Below are positions 61,001 through 64,000 of a stretch of 64,000 nt of DNA, in pieces. Origin of the DNA: Crossaster papposus (lineage: Eukaryota > Echinodermata > Asteroidea > Velatida > Solasteridae). Below the pieces are notes generated by a model. It was not told where the DNA came from. It saw only the letters and a program-made list of their open reading frames with translations, and did not search any database. A program made the position numbers and the translations under genes. How positions within the stretch are numbered: position 1 is the stretch's first letter; the number at the start of each line of letters is the position of its first letter. The stretch covers positions 868,001 to 932,000 of the forward strand of contig JBAIAA010000412.1 in NCBI GenBank assembly GCA_037893245.1, read 5' to 3'.

Positions 61001-61845
61001 CAACCTCAGTCCGGAGTGCAAAGACTTCCTGTCCAAGTGTCTGGTTCACAATCCACTGGACAGGTGGACAGCCAATCAGCTGCTAGATCATCCATTCCTG
61101 AAGGTAAGACAAGGGCGGGATTTTGCGCTATATTTTGCCCAGTCTTAATTTTGGCCCAGTTAAAATTTGGGCTTGGTGTAGCTGTAATAAATTTGGGCTG
61201 AATGATATTGCTCTATGTTAAGCCCAATTAAAGTTTTAGGCGGTTCATAATTTCAGCCTAAGTAAATGTTTGGCCCAATCGAAGTTTGGGCCCAATCAAA
61301 GTTTGGGCCCAATCAAAGTTTTGGCCCAATCAAAGTTTTGGTCCAATCAAAGTTTTGGCCTAATCAAGGTTTGGGCCCGATCAAAGGTTGGACCCAATCA
61401 AAGTTTGGGCTCAATCAAAGTTTGGGCCCAACTAAAGGTTTGGCCCAATCGGTGTTTGACTTGTCCCAGTTTATGCTACGGTTGGCATAACCTAAGTTTA
61501 GACCCAGTCCAATTTTTGACAGAGTTTGGCCCGAAGATTTGACACAATTTTTGGCCTAATAATATAAGATTTTGTATCGTCAAAGTTTGCCTCACTTCAA
61601 GTTTTGGTTAGAATTTGCCGTCATAATGTTTGCACTTTATTTCCAGTTTCCAAAATTGTATTTATGGTTTTTGCATCACTTTAATAAAGTGGTTGAAGCT
61701 TTGCTAAAATCCTGTTCAAGTATTGTCCCAGTTCAAAATCTAACTATCGCCATCATTAAGATAAAGACTTTCAACATAAACAAAATGTGTGTTTTTGTTC
61801 TGTTTTTTTTTTTTTTCCTAGGTAACACCAGGCATTGATTTCTAA
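34086..61845 (+). CDS. MAP3K4: MAP kinase kinase kinase 4 (MEKK4/MTK1), complete gene
   Basis: GADD45-responsive MAP3K that phosphorylates MKK3/6 and MKK4/7 upstream of p38 and JNK. Exons: 34086-34087 (AT), 35072-37172, 38928-39079, 41724-41835, 42911-43069, 43990-44147, 45518-45625, 46213-46312, 46421-46504, 47703-47975, 48080-48229, 48886-49047, 50089-50222, 51187-51268, 51686-51761, 52788-52988, 54786-55070, 55789-55862, 56275-56391, 57668-57827, 58223-58342, 58648-58760, 60924-61103, 61822-61845. All phases agree; about 1,708 aa (human 1,608). The central region matches MAP3K4 ([69 protein letters not shown]). The C-terminal kinase domain has HRDIKGAN, DFG and APE. Spliced start context AAAATGG is good Kozak. 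The ATG is split after AT by intron 1, which is inferred, not transcript-proven. Confidence 0.94.
35072..37172 (+). other. MAP3K4: MAP3K4 large exon 2: regulatory N-terminal region
   Basis: A single 2.1-kb exon encoding about 700 residues. It begins [17 protein letters not shown] and is Ser/Arg/Asp-rich and probably disordered for about 240 residues. It then enters family-conserved sequence: [13 protein letters not shown] (human WLELQAWHAG), [38 protein letters not shown] and [19 protein letters not shown]. Before the last block comes an acidic tract ([10 protein letters not shown]). It ends AGT|gtaaga. Confidence 0.85.
37319..37545. repeat. GTGACCTG-family MITE fragment
   Basis: Left TATGTAACCTGTCGCCACAA then AATGAGCGTAAAGTTGG. 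Its interior is the reverse complement of 43690-43973 (ATTTTCTCAAGACTC / CTTGAGAAAATGGCATTTAA). The right terminus is missing. Confidence 0.7.
37797..38444 (-). mobile_element. 5'-truncated CR1/L2-like non-LTR retrotransposon, 3' end
   Basis: The minus-strand frame (about 178 codons) carries the C-terminal part of a reverse-transcriptase [57 protein letters not shown], and [17 protein letters not shown]. The 3' UTR ends GCGCCTTATAAATG and a (TTA)n tail (37799-37822). The catalytic FADD region is absent. It is inserted antisense in MAP3K4 intron 2. Confidence 0.88.
38466..38644. repeat. Diverged GTGACCTG-family MITE, short copy
   Basis: The right terminus CTTAAGCTCATTTTGTGGTG then ACAGGTCACATG is clear. 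The left terminus (AAGTTACGCTAAAGTTAGAG) is weak. The interior ACCATTGGAAAGCTCT is shared with the other copies. Confidence 0.65.
39151..39407. repeat. TTAA-CCCTTGC element, 257 bp, GATTCAGGATACC words
   Basis: Left TTAACCCTTGCCTTCCTGAA, right AAGAGGTTAGGGTTTAA. The word GGATTCAGGATACCTC recurs inside, as in 44944-45346, to which it is most similar. Confidence 0.75.
39740..40361 (+). mobile_element. 5'-truncated CR1/L2-like non-LTR retrotransposon with (ATT)n tail
   Basis: Uninterrupted frame from about 39752 to the stop at 40282: [84 protein letters not shown]. The 3' end reads AAAAGCGCTCTATAAATACT then (TTA)n. Only the C-terminal part of the reverse transcriptase remains. It is in sense orientation in MAP3K4 intron 3 and differs clearly from 37797-38444. 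Confidence 0.9.
41852..42062. repeat. GCTAAGCA-rich MITE, 211 bp
   Basis: AGGGGCCAATGTCATGTAGC and TGCTAAGCA at the left pair with TGCTAAGCA ... GAGCAGCTCCATGAAATTGG then CCCC at the right. Similar GCTTAGCG/CACTCAAAACACTATGCAG text occurs in the duplicated block at 13880-14200 and at about 45720-45870. It begins 17 bp after MAP3K4 exon 4. Confidence 0.75.
42130..42243. repeat. Hairpin element, about 45-bp arms
   Basis: ACTTTTGAGATGATAG ... CAACCGGTCCTTTTCTATTG on the left pairs with CAATAGAAAAGGACCGGTTG ... CTATCATCTCAAAAGT on the right. The apex is TTCTCGTCACTGGGAA. Confidence 0.9.
42388..42831. repeat. Inverted-repeat element, about 444 bp (MAP3K4 intron 4)
   Basis: GATGAGCAAGTTCGGGCTCG then AACTATAGTTT at the left; AAACTAGAGTTCGAGCCCAA then ACTTGCTCATC at the right, with few mismatches. 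No coding. It ends 79 bp before exon 5. Confidence 0.8.
43261..43670. repeat. TTAA-CCCCCTAGG element, 410 bp, AATCCTCC words
   Basis: TTAACCCCCTAGGCCC at the left, GCGTTAGGGTTAA at the right. The interior repeats TCAATCCTCCAAAATCCTC-type words, with complement GATTTTGGAGGATTGAGG at the right end. Confidence 0.8.
43690..43973. repeat. GTGACCTG-family MITE, partial, reverse of 37319-37545
   Basis: CTTGAGAAAATGGCATTTAA on the left side; right end CCGACTTTACACGATTTG and GTGACGGGCCACATA. It ends only 16 bp before MAP3K4 exon 6, so its right end lies within the acceptor region. Confidence 0.7.
44944..45346. repeat. CTAACCCTAACC element, 403 bp, GATTCAGGATACC words
   Basis: Left CTAACCCTAACCACCCTGAG, right GGGGGTTAGGGTTAA. 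Words GATTCAGGATACCTCCA and TGATGGATTCAGGAT repeat inside. It is the closest relative of 39151-39407. Confidence 0.78.
45364..45470 (-). repeat. SINE-like dispersed repeat fragment
   Basis: The reverse complement matches 53055-53160: GAGGCTAATCATC, ACTCGCA, GAAGGACGTGGCTACAACAT and the CACTGGCACGTAAAGGCAC end. It lies immediately upstream of MAP3K4 exon 7. Confidence 0.6.
45915..46136. repeat. TTAA-CCAGTTCGCG family element, copy 3 (best preserved)
   Basis: TTAACCAGTTCGCGCCGGAT at the left, CCCGACGCGAACTGGTTAA at the right, TTAA on both sides, 222 bp. No ORF of note. Confidence 0.88.
47286..47596. mobile_element. hAT-like non-autonomous element, CAGAGATGCCAAC termini
   Basis: CAGAGATGCCAACCCTCCCG at the left and AAAAGTTGGCATCTCTG at the right, bounded by the direct repeat ATGTAG (47280-47285 and 47597-47602). 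The interior is GC-rich with no transposase. CAG...CTG ends are typical of hAT; the direct repeat is 6 bp rather than the usual 8, so the superfamily is tentative. Confidence 0.75.
48293..48490. repeat. TTAA-CCAGTTTGCG family element, diverged copy
   Basis: Left TTAACCAGTTTGCGCCGGGA followed by CTTGACATTGACCGGACAC and TCTGGCCTCGCCCGCTGCAA, most like 14916-15120. The right end is eroded (GGGATTTAAACATATTTG). Confidence 0.6.
48655..48720. repeat. Minisatellite, period 13 (AGACATTGAACAC), about 5 copies
   Basis: Perfect short tandem array just before a tRNA-like sequence in MAP3K4 intron 11. Confidence 0.9.
48723..48791 (-). repeat. tRNA-like relic
   Basis: Minus strand: TTAGCTCAGTTGGTAGAGCA (A box) and GGAGGTTCAAACCC (B box). 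Acceptor ends GGGTTGA / CTGTGCC do not pair well, so it is a tRNA-derived repeat head or pseudogene rather than a functional tRNA. It lies 95 bp before MAP3K4 exon 12. Confidence 0.6.
49640..49930 (+). mobile_element. tRNA-derived SINE
   Basis: Head with A box GTGGCCGGGCGGTTAAG and B box GAGTTCGAGTCGC. The body contains CTTCGTCCTTCGGATGGGAC and TGTAGGTCCCGTG. The tail ends in the short repeat GATTGAATTGGATTGGATTGG-like (ATTGG)n. It is in sense orientation in MAP3K4 intron 12, about 160 bp before exon 13. Confidence 0.85.
51566..51626 (-). repeat. tRNA-like SINE head fragment
   Basis: Minus strand: GGGTGCAGTGGTTCTTTCCT (A-box region), CGCCTTCC, and a perfect B box GGGTTCGATTCCC. There is no proper acceptor stem. 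It lies 60 bp before MAP3K4 exon 15. Confidence 0.65.
52135..52560. repeat. Inverted-repeat element with GTAGACGTAG-type repeats
   Basis: GGCAGTTTCGAAATGCCGTC then TAGAGCTAC at the left; GTAGCTCTAGATCCTCATTT then CGGACACGGCC at the right. Internally GTAGATGTAGATGTAGACGT and GGCTACG/CCGTAGCC units. It lies in MAP3K4 intron 15. Confidence 0.65.
53055..53290 (+). repeat. SINE-like dispersed repeat, longest copy
   Basis: GGGGAGGCTAATCATCCTTA, GAAGGACGCGGCTACAACGT, GTCGAGTCGCTGGCACGTAA, then AAACCGGATGACCCGGAGAA. Other copies are at 22888, 45364 and 56998. It abuts a GTGACCTG MITE. Confidence 0.6.
53301..53931. repeat. GTGACCTG-family MITE, 631 bp (longest copy)
   Basis: TATGTGACCTGTCACCACAG then AATGAGAGTAAAGTCGG at the left; CGACTTTACTCTCATTTTGT then GGTGACAGGTCACATA at the right. 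The termini are nearly perfect complements. Confidence 0.9.
53934..54002 (-). repeat. tRNA-like SINE head
   Basis: Minus strand: GGGTGGCTTGTGGGTAAAGC (A-box region) and GCCCGGGTTCGATTCCCGGC (strong B box and T stem). It directly abuts the right end of the MITE above. The full cloverleaf is not convincing. Confidence 0.65.
54085..54350 (+). mobile_element. 3' end of a CR1/L2-like retrotransposon
   Basis: A coding remnant [13 protein letters not shown] and stop are followed by a short 3' UTR with AGCGCGGTATAATTATTT and a (TTATTA)n tail. Heavily 5'-truncated. In MAP3K4 intron 16. Confidence 0.6.
55348..55740. repeat. MITE, AAAGGGATCGTATACGTTTG termini, 393 bp
   Basis: The left terminus and its exact reverse complement (ACCAAACGTATACGATCCCT...) enclose a non-coding interior, with TTAA/TTTAA near the ends. 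It ends 48 bp before the exon encoding the glycine loop. Confidence 0.9.
56500..56705. repeat. TTAA-CCAGTTCGCG family element, copy 4, ends eroded
   Basis: Interior blocks (TATATACACGCAAAGTTTTC, GAGCAAGGCCGGAAATTCAT, GATCGAGTTTCGTTAAAAAT) match copy 3. Terminal CCAGTTCGCG is missing. Confidence 0.7.
56998..57122 (+). repeat. SINE-like dispersed repeat fragment
   Basis: AATCATCCTTACTGGCAGCA, GCGAAGGACGCGACTGCAAT and GTGGTCGAGTCGCTGGCATG match 53055-53290. It immediately precedes the 12-bp minisatellite. Confidence 0.6.
57129..57624. repeat. Minisatellite, period 12 (TTGCTGACAATC), about 41 copies
   Basis: In MAP3K4 intron 19, ending 43 bp before exon 20. Units vary at a few positions (TTGCTGACAATT, GTGCTGACAACC). 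Period 12 keeps all frames open on both strands, giving spurious long ORFs. Confidence 0.96.
59703..60466. repeat. Inverted-repeat element, CTAGTTCCGGAT termini
   Basis: GTTTTCCTAGTTCCGGATCG at the left and ATCCGGAACTAGGAAAAC at the right. Further AATTCCGGATCGAG and GATCCGGAACTAGAAA units inside suggest nested or repeated termini. It lies in MAP3K4 intron 22. Confidence 0.65.
60608..60774. repeat. Perfect palindrome, 75-bp arms with 17-bp apex
   Basis: Arms 60608-60682 and 60700-60774 are exact reverse complements over all 75 bases by eye. They start AGGTAATAACAGTGCGAGAA and contain ACTGCGTGGTAATGACCGGG. The apex is CCTCGCCTTCGGCTCGA, itself able to form a small GCC-TTC-GGC hairpin. It lies in MAP3K4 intron 22, about 150 bp before exon 23. 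Confidence 0.97.
61118..61560. repeat. Minisatellite, period 17 (CCAATCAAAGTTTGGGC), about 11 copies in the core
   Basis: Core 61264-61450 with degenerate GGCCCA/TTTGGGC units on both sides, beginning almost at the exon 23 donor (61104). Long open frames here are repeat-driven. Confidence 0.9.
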
Positions 61846-64000
61846 TCAATGCTACAAACTAACAGTCGGCCAAGATTATGTACATGCAGTGCTAGGGTTC
61901 GTATCAAATTGTCATTTCAGTGCTATAATGTTATCATAGCTCTAAGATTACTGTACCCTGTAACTGGTGAGAACCCTCTCAAATATTGTAAGTATATATG
62001 TGACCTGTCACCACGAAATGAGCCTTAAGTCGGATATTGCCATTTTGCAGTACAGAGGGGCAAAGCCAAAATTTGAAGGGGTGGTATTTTTTTTTAGATC
62101 GCAAAAAAAATAAAAATCGCAAAAAAAAATCACAAAACTCATTCTACACAAGAAGAAAACAAAATGCCTAGTTTTTAAAGGATGGTTGTGTGGATGTTTA
62201 TATCCTATTTTTAAAAGGCTCTTTCCGATTAACATTATTTTGTTCAAAACGTGTTTGTGGCCCAATTGGGCACTTTCAGGACATAGTGCCCCTTTAATTG
62301 TTTTATTCTATTGGAGAAGTGTTTTGCAGAAACCAGATACACAGTATATAAAATCTAAATTCTGAAAAAGTATGACTTTAAGCTCATTTTGTGTCGACGG
62401 TCGCTAGTTTGTGTGGGTAATGTGCAAAGTTTTTGATTTGTTTGTTTGAAATGAGTGGCCTTAAAAATCAATAGCAAATTCCATTATTATCTACACCATG
62501 TTTCATGTTTCATTGGAAATATCTTCTCTTTTTTATGTGCAATTTATTTTTTGTTGTGTTTACAGTTCTCAGGCCAGTGAAAAATGATTCATAGTTTGTC
62601 ATGCATATATAATTGGTATTATTTCAAATAGGCTTATTTTTTGTTGTAGCTAGAATGCAAATTGCTTTGAAAAAAACACTGTTTTACCTAAATATGGCTG
62701 CTCTATTTAAAATTTATGCTGCATTTTTTTTTATATATGCTGGCTTTGAAATTTTTTAAAAGTATCTCTGCAATTGCACTCATTTTATTTATGTGAAAAA
62801 TTTGTGTAAATTTTAACTACATCATAACAAAAAAATTGTACAAAGAAATAGTATCAAGGTATATATTAATATGCTATTTTAAATTTGAACCAGCATTTTA
62901 GATAATGGTAAAGATAGATAATGGTTTTGATTGTTAAGACCCACTGAATAAAATTGCAACAATTACATTAACCTGGCCGTAAATCTTAGAGAAGATATCT
63001 GTTCGAAAATTTAGTTTTAATTTTTTAATTAATTTTTTTTTAAATAAATAAGTGGTACTCTATGTTTGAAATGACCCAGGGTAACTGTTTGTCGAGGCGA
63101 TTTATAATTTTACTGTGTACATTTTTTAATATAGCCCACATTCTATAAGGCAACAGAAAACTCATAACCCTGATAGTCATGTGGTATATTTTGGCCAATG
63201 AGAATCATGTTTAGCTAGATCATGAATATGCATAATGTATATTAATATTGGAAAGAATGTAGCAATCTGACAGTTTTGTATCCTTCATATATCATCTTAA
63301 CGAAGGTCAAATCAGTGCAAAAATGTTGAAAAGACATGGATCTGGGACTGAGAAACATTTCCAATTTTGTCAGGAAATAATGTTCTCGACTCTCTATAGA
63401 CTTTGTACACAACCGCTGAAGTAGCGTCAGGATACTACATTCTTTCCGTAACATTAAATATGATTGACTGTGCCTTTGTCACTAAATCATTTCTTGGGGG
63501 GTGGGTCAAATGGGGCAAAATTATTAATGCAATATGTATAAATGTCTTTCAAGTCTTCATCGATCAAATTTTGCATGTAATGCAGTTCTTGGTAAAAGAA
63601 AAATTAGCTGGAAACTTACTTTTGATAAAACAATAATCCAGATAATAATGTACGTCATCGGACGACATACTATTAGACCTATGCAAGATAACTGGTTAGA
63701 CCAGCAATTTTGTCTTACTTTTTTAGGGTGGTGGGGGTTTGAAAAATGTTATTTAGTTACATATTTATAACTATTTGCAGTTCTACTCGCAAGAGACGTG
63801 CTGGTTATTTAATGTGAAGTTGAAGCAGAGGTTTTTTTCAGTTGCCGCATTATTGTTGATGCGTTTGTATAGACATTCAACTAATAGATAACTTAGCATT
63901 CGCATTTATACCATTTGACCCCACCATATTGCATTTTTACTCCGTTATAATTTGTTTTAAAATAAAATTGAATAGATTTAATACCATACACCGATGCAAA
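61846..64000 (+). other. MAP3K4 3' UTR and downstream flank
   Basis: Follows the stop at 61843-61845. AT-rich, holding one GTGACCTG MITE and several candidate AATAAA signals (about 62947, 63042, 63961). I see no other gene to the end of the window. Confidence 0.5.
61997..62410. repeat. GTGACCTG-family MITE in the probable MAP3K4 3' UTR
   Basis: Left TATGTGACCTGTCACCACGA then AATGAGCCTTAAGTCGG; right GACTTTAAGCTCATTTTGTG then TCGACGGTCGC (eroded). Confidence 0.8.

Larger units (their letters stand above)
55789..61845 (+). other. MAP3K4: MAP3K4 kinase-domain exon block (exons 18-24)
   Basis: Encodes residues from about 1447. Glycine loop [13 protein letters not shown] lysine in LAMKE (about K1470), helix C Glu in ADEIKNF (about E1488), HRDIKGAN (D about 1561), DFG (about 1579-1581), MAPE (about 1606-1609), [20 protein letters not shown], and subdomain [15 protein letters not shown]. 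It ends in a 7-residue exon (VTPGIDF). All catalytic residues are present. The loop has one extra residue between the last glycine and the valine compared with human GEGQYGKVY. Confidence 0.9.

Overview
This is eukaryotic (metazoan) genomic DNA: AT-rich, with split genes, GT-AG introns of roughly 0.3-3.4 kb, and a dense load of small non-autonomous transposons, minisatellites and non-LTR retrotransposon stumps. The proteins are animal-type. A Bmt2-type rRNA methyltransferase, CR1/L2-like retroelement tails and tRNA-derived SINE pieces fit a marine invertebrate deuterostome, most likely an echinoderm. The phylum is an inference; the protein identifications are firm.

Layout. (1) 199-256 minus: probable first coding exon of a SAM-domain-like gene, head to head with (2) TRAPPC3, 554-3621 plus, 5 exons, 180 aa. 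(3) CMSS1, 5782-8728 plus, 5 exons, 287 aa, with one GC-AG intron and a 1.2-kb 11-bp minisatellite in the last intron. (4) TIPRL/TIP41, 10678-15370 plus, 6 exons, 264 aa. (5) A Myb/SANT-like (NAIF1/zeste-type) DNA-binding protein, 17939-20228 minus, 4 exons, 287 aa, convergent with TIPRL and divergent from (6) a Bmt2-type 25S/28S rRNA adenine-N1 methyltransferase, 21105-25411 plus, 5 coding exons. (7) About 8.7 kb without a supportable gene (25412-34085). (8) MAP3K4 (MEKK4/MTK1), 34086-61845 plus, 24 exons, about 1,708 aa, complete through the kinase domain. Its start codon appears to be split by intron 1. (9) Its 3' flank, to 64000.

I reconstructed exon junctions by hand; every junction in the six main genes keeps frame. 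Functionally this is a run of unrelated housekeeping and signalling genes: vesicle tethering, ribosome biogenesis (CMSS1, Bmt2), phosphatase regulation (TIPRL) and stress MAPK signalling (MAP3K4). There is no operon logic. CMSS1 and the Bmt2-like gene are both ribosome-linked but 12 kb apart.

The non-coding fraction is the unusual part. At least nine elements end in TTAA-CCCTAAC ... GTTAGGG-TTAA, which looks like piggyBac-type TTAA insertion with CCC-starting termini that also resemble telomere repeats. Their interiors are built from short repeated words that differ between elements. A second TTAA-flanked family starts CCAGTTCGCG. A third family has GTGACCTGTC termini (about eight copies). 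Several foldbacks are present, including a perfect 75-bp-arm palindrome, plus seven short-period (10-17 bp) minisatellites. One of these minisatellite types has conserved flanks and looks mobile.
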